Part shown: piece by piece, positions 45,769-57,796 of the stretch | Layout: each line of letters starts with the position of its first letter | Numbering within the stretch: the stretch's first letter is position 1 | From: Tenrec ecaudatus | Lineage: Eukaryota; Chordata; Mammalia; Afrosoricida; Tenrecidae | Reading direction: 5' to 3' | NCBI RefSeq assembly: GCF_050624435.1 | Contig: NC_134547.1 | Location: 27,948,419 to 28,012,418 of the forward strand | Length of the DNA: 64,000 nucleotides | The notes under the pieces: generated by a model | What the model was told of the DNA's origin: nothing | The model's input: only the letters and a program-made list of their open reading frames with translations | Databases searched by the model: none | Program-made: the position numbers and the translations under genes

Positions 45769-47029
45769 TTTTCATCTTAATGCACCGGAATGACCATGAG
45801 TTTGGGATCAAAAGATTTCGGTTCTAATTCCAACTCTTCCAATGAGTGACCATAGCAATTAGTCAAACTGTTTGGAGCTCAGTTTCATCATCTGTAAAGT
45901 GGTTGCTAATCCCTCCATTGAATGTCTTCAACTATTTTCAACTGAGGCCTCCGAGGCAGAAGATGCTTGGTTAATATTAATTCCTTCCTTCCTCTTCTTA
46001 ATAGTGTTTTGTTTGTGTTGGTATTTCTGTAACTTTGTTAGTGCTTGACACATAGGAGTTTGTAATACATGTTTATTAGCGAAAAACACTGTCTCCCTAT
46101 GAAGAACTCTACTAATTTTAGGATGCATTGTCTCTTGAATGACATTTCAGGACGAAAACATTGCATTAGTAAGTTTCTTTTGATATCTCGATCTCAGAAA
46201 TATCAAAGTGTTGGGGAAATGTATTTTAAAATTGGGTAATTACATTATTAACTCACAGGAACCACATAATTCAATCACAGAAGTAGCTTCAGCTAAAGAC
46301 TGGTGATATGTAAAAAATGAAATCAAGAGTGACTGAACATTACAAAATAGCAATTCTTTATCATCTCTTGGTTATTCTATTGAAATTTGAATACAGACAA
46401 CCAACAATGTCATGGCTGAATCTCTGATTTTGCATTCTCTCAGGAGTAAACACATAGGGTCTCCATGAGTCAGAACTGTTACTGACACGCTGTTAGATGA
46501 AAATTTCTCATTTTGTTATGGCATTCCTCCTTATTAGGACCCAAGTGGCTAATGAAAGATGCCTTTGTTCCCCATGTGAGTTCAGAAGCAACCAAGGAGA
46601 GAGCTGGGAGTCACAGGGATGGAGACTGACTATCGCCTCCATTATGACAGTGGCATTTTGAAGGTGATCAGACATCCTGACCAGATGGTTTCTCAGACTT
46701 CCTGTAGCCAGTGGCCTTTGGACTGTCAACAAGAAAGGAAGTTTGGGTCTGCAGAGTTTCCTGACCTGCCTTGGATTTCTGTTATAAACTAGCCTAGGGG
46801 GTATTCCTACTCATCAACTTTTAACAGTTTAACTCCACTCAGTTAAGATATAGAGACCCACAGTTCTTAGCCACCTTAGCATCTGAGGCAAGGAGTCGGA
46901 AGCCAGAAGTTCTTATGGGAAAATCGGTCTCATGGAAACCATATAAATGGTACACACAAGATTCTTAAACTCTATATATTTATTCATCTATTTAATTTAA
47001 CATGATAACCAGCCTCCCACAAGGCTCCA
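45769..47029. other. Unassigned stretch
   Basis: About 1.26 kb with only a short AfroSINE-tail-like patch at about 46450-46490 ('gggtctccatgagtcagaac'). Short open frames lack recognisable domains. Confidence 0.3.
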
Positions 47030-47510
47030 AATACCAGGAGGTGGCCTGCTATTCATAGTCTTGTGTCATCTCCACCCATGTTACACCTGGGTTGTCTTTT
47101 ATTTCAAAGGTAAAATCATAAAAATCTGTGGATTCCATGTTGGGAGCTTTCCCTTGCTCACTCTGAAGTAAGCCAGTGCTGGGCTGTGAAATGCTCTGTA
47201 GAGAGGCCTGTGGGGTGAGGAATTGATGCCACAGGCCAATAGCCAGTGAAAATTGAGTTATGACAACACATAGGTGAATGAGAATGCACGTGCATTCTCC
47301 AGCCAAGATGCACCTTGGGATGACTGACGTCTCCAGTAACAGCTGCACTCCAACCTCAGGAGAAAGTTGAACTTCAGCCACTTAGTTAAACTCGTCCCAG
47401 GCCCTGACCCTCAGAACCTGTGTGAGATAATAAATAACGCCTCTGGTTTTACATCTCTATCTTTTGACGGCAATTTGTTAGACCGCAAAAAGTAACCAAA
47501 ACATTTAACC
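47030..47510 (+). mobile_element. MLT1-type LTR (MaLR), partial
   Basis: 'ttacacctgggttgtctttt', 'cttgctcactctgaagtaag', 'ccagtgctgggctgtgaaat', 'ctgtgtgagataataaataa' and 'caatttgttagaccgc' follow the order of an ancient MLT1-type LTR. The AATAAA near 47430 is its polyadenylation signal. No internal region is attached. Confidence 0.65.
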
Positions 47511-48769
47511 AACATTTATTTCACTTATTTATATATTTTTATTAAATGCCTATGTGTTCCCTATAAAGAGCAGCGTGGTATGAAGTGTGGGCTGTGATGC
47601 AGATAGTTGATCATGATGTAGAAATTCATTTTTAATGGAGCACCCATTTAAAAACAGTTTTGCCAGCAGAGTCAGACTTCCAGATGTCTTCAGGAGACTG
47701 ACATAGATATTGGATAGTTGTAGTTCAATATCATTCGGCTCTTGAACACACACCTCTTGAATGTTGAGGATGCTTTATTTACTCTAGGGTTTTAATGAGT
47801 AGCAGAATAGAAATTATAAATTTTAATGTAAACACCATCGAATATGCATTTGTTATTGTACCATAAGGACCACCATATATGTGTACCCGCATAATAGACT
47901 GAATGATATAATATACCCTTAATTAATTTTGACCCTTCAGCTTAATACTGCAAAACCTCAAATTGCCAAATTAAGAAATCACATCTTCAATAAACTGCAG
48001 GAAATGCTATAAAACTAAGAAAGTCTTTTCCAGGCACTGAATAATAATTACATTTAACATTTTTCTAAGGCTGAAGAAATTTAAATCTTTAGATAGACAG
48101 TTACATCAGGTTTGATTATCCATATTTTTGCTATGAATACATTTATTTATGAATAAATAGGTTGTATCAATTAGCAGTGTAACAGCTGGAGCAATAAAAG
48201 TGAAAATTAATATCTTTGCATATGGTTTCTTTTTCCAGTTGGAGTTTTCATATTTCTTGAGCTTACATTTTGAATTGGAATGGTTTGGTTATTGTGAGAA
48301 TACACTGGCAGATGGTTCTGTAAAGGGAGTAGAGAAAAGGTAAAGATTATTCTCTACAGCTAGGATGAATAGAGATACACTCAGTTCAACTCAAACAAAA
48401 GTCACCACCATGCTAATGAAGAGAGGCAAAAAAAGCTCCCCAACATACCCCCACCGAACAGCAGTTCTTTCTTTGTTTTATTCTACTCCACTAAGCCAGG
48501 CAGAAATAGGCATACAGTCTTGTTAATAATTTTGTTGAAGAGACCCAAGACTGTGTAAACAATGCTTCTTCAACTTAATTGCCTGAGGTGTTTTGTTTTG
48601 TTTTGTTTTGTTTTGTTGGAAGGTGGCATTTCCCCAAAATGACTGGGAGTATTGATTTATAAAAAGTTTTAAGATTTCAAACTTTTAAAAATTTTAGTGT
48701 AAGATTATTAAGTGAGGTTTGTAGGACTAGGTAAGATTCTATTACCTATATACTTGCTACACACTCATA
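47511..48769. other. Unassigned AT-rich stretch
   Basis: No recognised repeat apart from a (TTTTG)5 run at about 48590-48618. No exon is supported. Confidence 0.3.
48590..48618. repeat. (TTTTG)n microsatellite
   Basis: About five and a half copies of a TTTTG pentamer. Confidence 0.9.
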
Positions 48770-49056
48770 CACATACACTTAATGTTACTGTTATAACACA
48801 AATGCCACAAGTGGGTGGCCTTTGTAAAAAGAAATTTGTTTTCTTACAATTCAGGTGGCTAAACGTCTACATTCAGAACACTGGCTCTTGGATATGTGTC
48901 TCTCTGTGTTCTTTCAACATCTGTGTTTCTTGGGCTTGGTTCCTTGACAGTCTGTACATGGAATGTCTCTTCCCCCTTTGGTGTTTATTTCTGTGTCTAA
49001 TCCACTTTTTATAACGCAGATGTAGTTAGGTTTAGTACATACTTTGCATTGATACA
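48770..49056 (-). mobile_element. MaLR-type LTR, left piece
   Basis: 'gtgggtggcctttgtaaaaa', 'gaaatttgttttcttacaat' and 'tcaggtggctaaacgtctac' are the inverted 3' part of an MST/MLT-type LTR. It is interrupted by an AfroSINE fragment and an LTR-like repeat and resumes at about 49591. Confidence 0.55.
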
Positions 49057-49133
49057 AAAAAAGAGAGACAAACAAGCCCACTGTCATTGAGTGGATGCAA
49101 GACCGTAACTCTTTATGGGAGTAGGAGATAAAT
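49057..49133 (-). mobile_element. AfroSINE fragment
   Basis: 'acaaacaagcccactgtcat', 'tgagtggatgcaagaccgta' and 'actctttatgggagtaggag' are an inverted AfroSINE tail and part of the body. Confidence 0.7.
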
Positions 49134-49590
49134 GGCTCGGTGAGGCTCACCTTTCTGGTTCTCTGGTCTCTTGTTCTCTGATGGTTGTATCTGTGTGTGG
49201 CTGCCTTAGCTGACAAGGCTCACTTCCCGTGAGACATCGCTGAGGAGAAGCCACGCGGACTTACCCTGGTGCAGCCCTGGGTGCTGGAGAAGTCGCATGG
49301 AGACCCCTGCCAATGCTGAGATGCTTACACCGCCACTGGATTCAAAGACTTTCTACCCACTGGCCTGTTATCCTTCTGCATTTGGCATCATGGTGTGTGT
49401 TTTGTGAATTTAAGGAGGACTTTGTAGATAGTTGTTGGACATATGGTCTGAGTCAGACTTATAGGCTTGGACTGTTCAGGGTTGGGATGCTTTCTGAACA
49501 TACACTTACCCTATATATAAACCTCTCTTATACTTACCATATATGAGTTTCTATGGATTTGTTTCTCTAGTTTACCCAGGCTAACACACA
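49134..49590 (+). mobile_element. LTR-like repeat (family A)
   Basis: 'aatgctgagatgcttacacc', 'gccactggattcaaagactt', 'gcatttggcatcatggtgtg' and the end 'tttgtttctctagtttaccc', 'aggctaacacaca' parallel 4280-4540. The left end is diverged. Confidence 0.65.
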
Positions 49591-49701
49591 GTCGAACTTA
49601 TAACCACTATAACATGAGGGCCCTGTCTTCATTAACATAACACAACAAATCATATTCCCAAATCAGATTACAAGTATAGGATTTAGGATTCAAACATATA
49701 T

Positions 49702-49747
<46 letters not shown>

Positions 49748-49777
49748 CAGAATTTAATCCATAACATTCTATCCATT
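49591..49777 (-). mobile_element. MaLR-type LTR, right piece, with (GT)n
   Basis: 'ccctgtcttcattaacataa', 'cagattacaagtataggatt' and 'agaatttaatccataacat' are the inverted 5' part of an MST/MLT-type LTR. A (GT)21 run at 49703-49744 has expanded inside it. Confidence 0.5.
49703..49744. repeat. (GT)21 microsatellite
   Basis: Pure GT dinucleotide run. Confidence 0.97.
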
Positions 49778-49972
49778 ACCTACTGCTATTTTGATTCTGT
49801 CTCATAGAAACCCTATAGGGTAGAACAGAACTGCCTCATAGGGTTTTCAAAGCTACAAATCTTTATGGAAGCAGACTGACACATTTTCCTTCTGCAGAAT
49901 GATTTATGTCTTTGAACTGCCAACTTCTCAGTTAGCAGTCAAGTGCTTTAATCACTATGTGATCAAATCTCC
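49778..49972 (-). mobile_element. AfroSINE
   Basis: Tail 'ttttgattctgtctcataga', 'aaccctatagggtagaacag', body 'caaatctttatggaagcaga' and head 'gaactgccaacttctcagtt', 'agcagtcaagtgctttaatc'. Confidence 0.85.
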
Positions 49973-49974
49973 CT

Positions 49975-50490
49975 TTCTACTTATTGGTCCCCCCAAATTC
50001 CAAATTCCCATGTGCTAAACACATCAACCTCATACATGATACCAAAAGTCTTAGTTCATTTCAGTATCGAATCAAATATTTCATCTTCTGGATCATCTAA
50101 GTAAAGTATAGACGAGTTTCTGGGCATATTGATCCTAGTGAAGTTTTTCTTTCCACCTGCTTGTGAAACCTAGAAACACGTCATCTGCTTCCAAAGTACA
50201 AGTGTTGACTAGGTGCAAGGAAGATATTCCCATTCTAAACTGGCATTGGAGGGATTGGAGGGAAAGAAAAGGTCATGGGTGCCAAGAAAGCCCACAACTC
50301 AGCAGACCAATTCTCTGCCCTCCAGACTGGGTATTGACCACTCTCTTAATTCCTGGTGGTGCATTCAGGCTTGGACATCAGCTCTATTCTTCAGTACCAC
50401 TGAAACTGTAAGCCTGCTCCGTTGGATGTTGTTGACCCTATTTTCCTGTCTACCTGGATGATGACCCCAGCCCCAGTCTCCACACATGCA
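49975..50490 (-). mobile_element. MaLR internal region fragment
   Basis: 'taccaaaagtcttagttcat', 'tcatctgcttccaaagtaca', 'ttcccattctaaactggcat' and 'ggtcatgggtgccaagaaag' resemble the non-coding part of MaLR internal sequence. It lies on the correct side of the LTR for a minus-strand element. No retroviral frame is preserved. Confidence 0.5.
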
Positions 50491-50516
50491 CAACTTTGAG
50501 TAGCAGTTTCATTCTC

Positions 50517-51235
50517 TTGTTGTTAGGTGCCATCAAGTTGGTTGCAACCCACAGAGACCCTATGCAAGATGGAATGAAACATTGTACTATCCTGTGCCAT
50601 CCTCACAATTGTTCCTATGTCGAGCATACTGTTGCAGCCACTGTGTTAATCTATCTCATTGAGAACCTTCCCCATTTTCACTGCCTGTCCACTTTACCAA
50701 GCATGATGTCCTTCTCCAGGGACTGGTTTCTCCTGAAACACGTCCAAAGTATCTAAAATGAAGTCTTTCCATCTTCCCCTCTAAGGAGCACTCTGGCTGT
50801 ACTTTTTCCAAGACAGATCGGTTTGTCATTTTGCAGTCCATGGTATTTTCAATATGCTTCTTCAGCACCAAAATTCAAATGCATGGATTCTTCATCACTC
50901 TTCCTTTTTCAGTGTCCAACTTCCACATGCATATAAGGCAATTGAAAATACCATGGCTTGGGTAAAGCACAACTAAGTCTTCAAGGTAATATCCTTGCTT
51001 TTCAATTATCTACAGCGGTCTCGTGCAGCAGATTTACCTATGCAGTGTATCTTTTGATCTCTTCACTGTTGTTTCCAGGAGCATTGATTAATGATCTAAG
51101 CAAAACAAAATTCTTGACAACGTCAATTTTTTTCTTCATTTATTATTATGTTACCTATTTGTCCAGTTGTGAGCATTTTGGTCTTCTTTATATTGAGTTG
51201 CAGTCTACATAGTTGTCACTGGTATAAGGAGGAGT
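50517..51235 (-). mobile_element. RTE LINE, 3' part
   Basis: From the 3' tail 'gttgttaggtgccatcaagt' through 'gagcactctggctgtacttt' and 'accatggcttgggtaaagca' to 'attgagttgcagtctacata'. On the minus strand 50656-50871 still reads as a piece of RTE protein (SVLEKVQPECSLEGKM), but stops and shifts break the rest. Confidence 0.85.
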
Positions 51236-51274
51236 ACAAGTGTGCAGACGGGAGAACAGATAGAAGCATCTATA

Positions 51275-51472
51275 CTCACTCATTGCCCATCAAGATTAAT
51301 CAGAGTCAGAGCAACCCTGTAGAACTGCCCCAGCGGGTTCCCGAGGCTGCAAAGCTTTATGGGAGCAGGAAGCCTTATCTTTCTCCCGAGTAACACGTAA
51401 TGGGCTCCAACTACTACTGACCTTGTTGTTAGCAGCCCAACTTGTAAGCCACTATGCCACCAGGGCTCCAGA
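51275..51472 (-). mobile_element. AfroSINE, near full length
   Basis: Tail 'tgcccatcaagattaatcag', body 'gcaaagctttatgggagcag' and head 'ttgttagcagcccaacttgt', 'gccaccagggctcc'. It separates two RTE copies. Confidence 0.85.
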
Positions 51473-51483
51473 AGCATCTGTAT

Positions 51484-52435
51484 TGTTGTTAGGTGTTGTC
51501 AAGTCCATTCTAACTCATAGTGACCCTATGCACAACAGAATGAAACACCACCTGGTCCTGAATCATCTTCACAACTGTTGCTATGTGTGAGACCATTGCT
51601 GTAGCCACTGTGTCAATCCATCTTGTAGAGTGTCTTTCTCTTTTTTGCTGCCCTTCCACTTTGCCAAGTATAATGCCCTCGCCTCTAAGGAGCCCTCTGG
51701 GCATACTTCTTCCACGACCAATTTGTTTGTTCTTTTAGTAGTCCTATAGTACTTCTTAATATTCTTCTCCAGCACCACAATTCAAATGCATTGATTCTTC
51801 GTCATCCTTCCTTGAGACAACTGAATGTAACATGGCTTGGGTAAGGTGCAACTTAGTCTTCAAGGTAAAATCCTTGCTTTTCAAAACTCTAAAGAGGTCT
51901 CATGCACCAGATTTATCTAATACAGTGAGTGCATCTTTTGCATTCTTGACTGCTGCTTCCAGGAGCATTGATTATAGATTCAAGCAAAACGAAATTCTTG
52001 GCAATGACATTTTTTCTCCATTTATCATGATGTTACCTATTGGTCCAATTGTGAAGATTTGTTCTTCTTGACATTGAGGTGCAATCCACACTGAAGACTG
52101 CTGTCTTTGATCTTCATCAGCAAGTGCCTCAAGTCCTCCACACTTGCAGCAAGCAAGGTTGTGTCATCTGAATATTTCAGGTTGTTCATAAGCTTTCCTC
52201 CAATTCCTATGCTGCATCCTTCTTCATATAATCCAGTTTTTCTGCTTTCTTATTATTTACCCAGCATACAGATTGAATAAATATGGTGAGGGCATACAAC
52301 CCAGTTGTAAACCTTAACTGATTTTTAAACCATGCAGAATTCCTGTGTTGCGTTTGCATAACTGACTCTTGATCCATGTACAAATTCCACAGGAGCACAA
52401 TTAAGTGTTCTGGATTCCCATTCCTCTCAAGGTTA
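51484..52435 (-). mobile_element. RTE LINE, 3' half
   Basis: From the tail 'gttgttaggtgttgtcaagt' to 'gagcacaattaagtgttctg', covering RT motifs and the C-terminal region of the RTE/BovB-like LINE. Fragments of the protein are visible (EEVCPEGSLEAR at 51581-51778; LYMDQESVMQTQHRNSAWFK at 52207-52398, minus). It is non-functional: many stops and frameshifts. Confidence 0.85.
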
Positions 52436-52439
52436 TCCG

Positions 52440-52713
52440 TAGTTTATTATCAAAATACTACAAAGCATCTTGTCAAATCACAATGCCATAAAATTAGATA
52501 TAAACAACAGCAAGATCCAGAAATATATATATGAAAAATGTTTAAAACCCTCCTTTAAACTATTGTGTAATAAAAAATGAATTAATTTATTGAGTAAAAC
52601 AGAAGTGAAAGCATACCCAAACCTTTGGGACACAACAAAAGTAGTATACAGAGGGAAATTGTAGCAATAAATGCAAATATTAAAAAATAAGAAAGAACCA
52701 AAGTCATTATCTT
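52440..52713 (+). mobile_element. Ancient L1 ORF2, left piece
   Basis: 'acaaaagtagtatacagagg', 'gaaattgtagcaataaatgc' and 'attaaaaaataagaaagaac' match the L1 ORF2 linker between endonuclease and RT in plus orientation (compare 63170-63260 on the other strand). It is interrupted by an L1 and continues at 54606. Confidence 0.7.
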
Positions 52714-54605
52714 TTGAAAAAGTAATTTTATTGGGGGCTTGTGCAACTCTTATCACAATCCACACATACCTCCATAGTGTCCAGCACATTTGTACATTTG
52801 TTGCCATCATCATTCTCAAAACATTTGCTTTCTACTTGAGCCCATGATATCAGCCCCTCATTTTCCCCTCCCTCCCTTTATAATTTATAAATTATTCTTT
52901 TCATGTCTTACACTGGCTCCCTTCACCCACTTTTCTGTTGTCCATCCCCCAGGAAGAGGGTTATATAGATCATTATGATCAGTTCCTCCTTTCTCCCCAA
53001 CTTTACCATTACCCTCCTGGTATCACTACTCTCATTATTGGTCCTGAAGGGTTTATCTGTCCTGGAGTCCCAGTGTTTTCAGCTCTTATCTGTACCAGTG
53101 TGCATCCTCTGGTCTATCCGGATTTGTAAGATAGAATTGGGATTATGACAGTAGGGGGGAGGAAGCATTAAAGATCTCGAATAAAATAGGATGTTTCATC
53201 AGTGCTATTCTGCACCCTGACTAGCTCTTCTCCCCTCGAACCTTTTGTATGGGGAGGTCCAGTTACGTACAGATGGGCTTTGGGTCTCCACTCTGCACTC
53301 CCCCTCATTCACAATGATACAAATTTTTGTTCTTTGATGCCTCATACCTATCGACACCTTGTGATCACACAGTCTTGTGTGCTTCTTCCATATGGACTTT
53401 GTTGCTTCTTAGCTAGATGGCCATTTGCTTATCTTCAAGCATTTAACAGCCCAGATGCCATATCTTTTGATAGTCGGACACCATCAGCTTTCTTCACCAC
53501 ATTTGTTAATGCTCCCACTTTGTCTTCAGTGATCATGTTGGGAAGGTGAGCATCATGAAATGCCAGTTTCATAGAACAAAGTGTTCTTGCATTGATGGAG
53601 TACTGGGGTAGAGGCCCAATGTCCATTGCTACCTTAATACTAAACCTATAAATATATGCATATACATCTATTTCCCCATCATCATATATAAATATATTTA
53701 CATATGTACATGCCTGTATTTAGACCTCTATAAATGCCCTTTGCCTCCTAGCTCTTTCCTCTATTTCCTTTTACTTTCCTCTTGTCCCACTATCATGTTC
53801 AGCCTTCATTTGGGTTTCAGTAATTCCTCTCAGTTACATTGCCCTTAATCAAACCCTACCAGGCCTCCTACACCCTCCTTGCCACTGATTTTGGATCACT
53901 TGTTGTTCCCTTGACCCTGGGTTTGTTCACATCCCATATGCCCCTGGAACCATTGGTCCGTTGTGTTCTCCTCCAAATTGTTTATCCCACTTATCTTATC
54001 TAGATGGACTTACAGAGATAATAATATACACACAAAACAAGACAGAGCAAATCAAAGCAAAAAGAAAAGAAAACAACAACAAAAAAGAAAAGCCTGTAAA
54101 TAGTTCAAGGTCTGTTTGCTGACCTTTAGGAGTGTTTTCCAGTGGTGCCTGATGGGGTGCCATGACCTGGCCCAAAATCTATTTTTAGTGTTCCCTGGGG
54201 ACTTCGTTGCTCTGTTCCCCTTCCTGTTCTGTTGCACACCCTTCGTGTTTTGCCTCAGTGTGGTGGGGTCAGTTCAGACACAGTTTCTGCACTATGACTC
54301 CAGTGTTGTTCCCCGTAGTGCTGTGGGTCAGTGAAGGATGTCTTATTTCGTAGTGGGGCTGGCCCAATGGTCCTCTCTGTGCTTTGGCTGCTCTGAGCAG
54401 GAATATCATCTTCAGGGGTTGGTGGGCGGCCAGGATGTGTTCTACTCTATCTTCTTCTCCCTTCATTTGCTCCTCTGTGCTCTGATCACACATGTCCCTC
54501 TCCCTGAGCTGTAGCTTCAGTGATGTCCTCTGAAGTGAATTCTTCTGTGAGGACAGGTGCTGTCCACGTAGTTGGCATTGGAGTGAGCCCCCAGACCTCC
54601 CTAAA
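52714..54605 (-). mobile_element. L1 3' UTR copy, ~1.9 kb, single-module type, with target-site duplication
   Basis: Inverted L1 3' end (aagtaattttattgggggct) through the long 3' UTR to 'tgagcccccagacctcc'. Flanking 'tcattatctt' (52704-52713) and 'tcaatatctt' (54606-54615) are a 10-bp target-site duplication with one mismatch. The module near 53335-53560 is single. Confidence 0.88.
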
Positions 54606-56572
54606 TCAATATCTTAACCCAGTAATTCTAAAAATTAGAAGAAAAAAAGAGACTACAGTCAACATGAGAAACATAATAGATCAGAGCAAAAATAAATAAA
54701 ACTGTAAATAGGAAAATAATAGAAAGTATAAATAACATTATAGATTGTTTCCTTGAAGTGAATGATAAAATTGGCAAAACACTGGCAAATTTAATACAGG
54801 AAGCAACATGAATAAGAAATGAAACAGGAATTGAAATTAAAAGAATAGTAGTAAAAGGATAGCTATGAAGAACTGAGCTTCAGCAAATTTTGAAACCTGG
54901 AAGAAGTGAAAAAATTTCTAGAAACCCATCAACTACCCAAACTAGCATAGACTGAGACAGAAAATCACAAAAGATAAAATTGAATGGGTCATAAAAAAAA
55001 AAAAGCAAACCTTGCAAGAGCAACAAATCCGGCTCGGCTGACTTTACTAGTGAATTCTACTTAAACATCCAGAGAGCAATGTTCAGAAGAACATCATATG
55101 CTACTCAAATGACCCCAGCAGATAGAAAAGGATGGAATACTCCCATAATCTTTGTATCAAGTGAACATAACTCTTAAACCATAGCCAGGCATAGACATGA
55201 TTAAAAAAGGAAATTATTGACCAATATATCTCATGAACAAAGATGCAAAACTTGCAACAACAACAAAATCCTAGTCAATGGAATCAAAAAACATATAAAT
55301 AATAACACATCATAACCAAGTGGAATTCATACCAGATATGCAATCAATGATTCAATACTAGAAAAACCACCAACCATAAATAAAATAAACAAAGAAAACT
55401 GCATGATTATATATAAATTTCTTTGAGAAAAGTCATTTGACAAAATTCAAAATTTGCTTTAAAATGTTTAGAAAAATAATAGAAGGGAAATGCTTCAACA
55501 TAGCTAAGGATATATACATAAAACCTTAATGTCAGCATTATTCTCAATGGAGAGAAACTAAAATCATTCCTTTGTCAATGAGAACTAAACAAGGATGGCC
55601 TTGATTGTCACTCCTATTCAATACTCCTACCTTTGCCAGATCTATAAGGAAAAAAGGAAATGCAAGGCATCCAACTTGTTTGAAAAAAAGTATAACAATT
55701 TTAGTTATAGATTATCTCATCTTATACATAAAACCCCAGAAACTCAGCATGAAAACTACTAGAACTAATAAAAGGATTCAGCAAAGCAGAAAGATACAAG
55801 ATCAATATTTTTAAAAATCACTTTGATTACTCTACACAAAGAGAACTCTGAAAAAGAAATCAGGGAAACAGTATAATTTATAATAGTCACCAAAAGATGA
55901 AGAACTTGGGAATAAATTTTTTAAATGACAAAACATAGTACAAGAAACCAATATAGCTATGCAAATGGAAGAATATACCATGCTCATAGACAGGAAGACT
56001 TAACATGAAAATGTCAATTCTACACAAAGTGATCTACAGATATATTGCAATCCCAAACCAGATTCTAACATCATTCTTTAAAGGGATGGGGAAAGCAATC
56101 ACAAGCTTCCTATGGAAAGGAAAGAGGTCTCAGATAAGTAGAGTACTACAAATGATAAACAAAGTCGGATCACTCCCTGATCCCAAAGCCTGTTATACAG
56201 CCACAGCAGCTGAAATAGACTGGTATTGATCCAAAGACATAGACTATTGGAACAAATGAAGAATCCAAAACACATCGCTTCACTTATGGACAACTGCTTT
56301 TTGACAATGGGGGAGAGATAGTCTCTTTAGCAAATGGTGCTGGAAAAACTGGACATCCATTCACAGATAAATTGAACAGGATTTAGATCTGCCACCATTA
56401 TAAAGACCAATCAAGATAAGCCAAAAGTGAAATTGTAAAATCAAAAATTATAAAGAGCATCAAAAAATATATAGGGACTCATACCTGTATAAATATCACA
56501 CTTAACTAAAAACACAAAAAGTGAAATATAAATGACTGGGACCTCTTAGATGACTGGGACCTCTTCTGACAT
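54606..56572 (+). mobile_element. Ancient L1 ORF2, right piece
   Basis: Runs through the RT and C-terminal coding region: 'gtggaattcataccagatat', 'gcaatcaatgattcaatact' (the N-Q-V-G-F-I-P block), 'cttatacataaaaccccag' (after the F-A-D-D region) and 'acaagcttcctatggaaagg'. Numerous stops and indels. It continues the piece at 52440-52713. A short direct duplication (tgactgggacctctt) is at about 56532-56567. Confidence 0.8.
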
Positions 56573-56638
56573 ACAAAAACTTGTGGGAAAATTTTGTTAC
56601 TTTTTAGTTTCATTTTTCCCCATGAACTTTTTGAAGCT

Positions 56639-56642
<4 letters not shown>
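56573..56642. mobile_element. Mariner-like MITE, diverged
   Basis: 'aacttgtgggaaaattttgt' and 'ccatgaactttttgaagctc' match the arms of the MITE at 57588-57668 and 45142-45221. Confidence 0.55.

Positions 56643-56687
<45 letters not shown>
56643..56687. repeat. (GT)22 microsatellite
   Basis: Pure GT run. It generates Cys-Val open frames that are not genes. Confidence 0.97.
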
Positions 56688-56688
<1 letters not shown>

Positions 56689-56689
56689 T

Positions 56690-57587
56690 TATTAGGTTCG
56701 TGGGGTTGGTTTGTACTCATAGCAACCCTATGTAAAATAAATGAACTGTTTCCTAGTCTTGTGTCATCCTCACAATCATTACTGTTTCAGCCCATTGTTG
56801 CAGCCATTGTATTGTATCGATCCATTTTGAGAGCCTTCCACTTTTTGTTGCTTTCCCAAACATGATGTTTTTCTGCAGGAACTGATCCCTCGTGATAGTA
56901 TGTTCAAAGTACATAAGTCTCACAATCCTTGCTTATAAGGAACATTCTGGTGTGCTTCTTCCCAGACATATTTGCTTGTTCCCTAGGCAGTCCTTGGTAA
57001 TTTCAATATTCTTTGCCAGCACCAAAATTCATATGCATCAGTGCTTCGCTGTCCAGTTTTTGCATGTATATGAAGCAACAGAAAATATCAGGGCTTGGAT
57101 CCTGCACTCCTTCGCCCTCACAGGGACACTGTTGCTCTTTCACTAAACCTTAAAAATATCTTTTGTTCAGATTTGCCCAGTGCTCTACATCATTTGATTT
57201 CTTGACGGCTGCTTCCATGAGTTGATTGTGGATTCAATCCACAATGACAACTCAAACTTTTCTCCATTTCTCATCATGTGGCTTATTGGTCCAGTTATGA
57301 GGATTTTTTTTCTTTATGTTGAGGTATACTCCATACTGAAGGCATACTTTAATACTTGATCTTCATCAGTAAGTGCGTCAAGTCCTCTTCATTTTCATAA
57401 AGCAAAGTTGTATCCTGTGCACATTGCATTGATTATTAAAAAGCCTTCCTCCATCTTGATGTCACTCCCCTCCCCTCCCCCCCCCATATAGTTCGATTTC
57501 TCAGATTATTTGCTCGGCATACCGACTGAACATATTTAGTGAAAGGATACCACTCTGACACAAACTTTTTTTCTGGTTTTAAACATA
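56690..57587 (-). mobile_element. RTE LINE, 3' part
   Basis: Tail 'gtttgtactcatagcaaccc', 'cattgttgcagccattgtat', then 'catttgatttcttgacggct', 'atggtccagttatgagg'-type wording and 'agattatttgctcggcatac'. It is cut at its upstream (right) end by a MITE. Confidence 0.8.
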
Positions 57588-57668
57588 CAAGGGGGTTTCA
57601 AAAATTTGTGGGAAAATTCCATTATCTCTTTATTCCATTTTCCATTAATTTCTTGAAGCCCTCTGAGA
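57588..57668. mobile_element. Mariner-like MITE flanked by TA
   Basis: An 81-bp palindromic element ('gggggtttcaaaaatttgtg' against 'attaatttcttgaagccctc') with TA dinucleotides immediately outside at 57586-57587 and 57669-57670. This is the hallmark of Tc1/mariner insertion. Confidence 0.7.
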
Positions 57669-57679
57669 TATGAAACTTT

Positions 57680-57796
57680 ACTTTTTTTTAATTTTAACAA
57701 TTTATTGGGGCTGATACAATTCTTTTCACAGTTCATACATATACATACATCAATTGTATAAAGCACATCTGTACAGTCTTTGCCCTAATCATTTTT
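57680..57796 (-). mobile_element. L1 3' terminus interrupted by another L1
   Basis: Poly-T, 'caatttattggggctgatac' and 'caattgtataaagcacatct' give the last ~110 bases of a young-type L1. At about 57796 it is cut by the poly-T tail of the next L1, so one L1 inserted into the 3' UTR of another. Confidence 0.85.
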
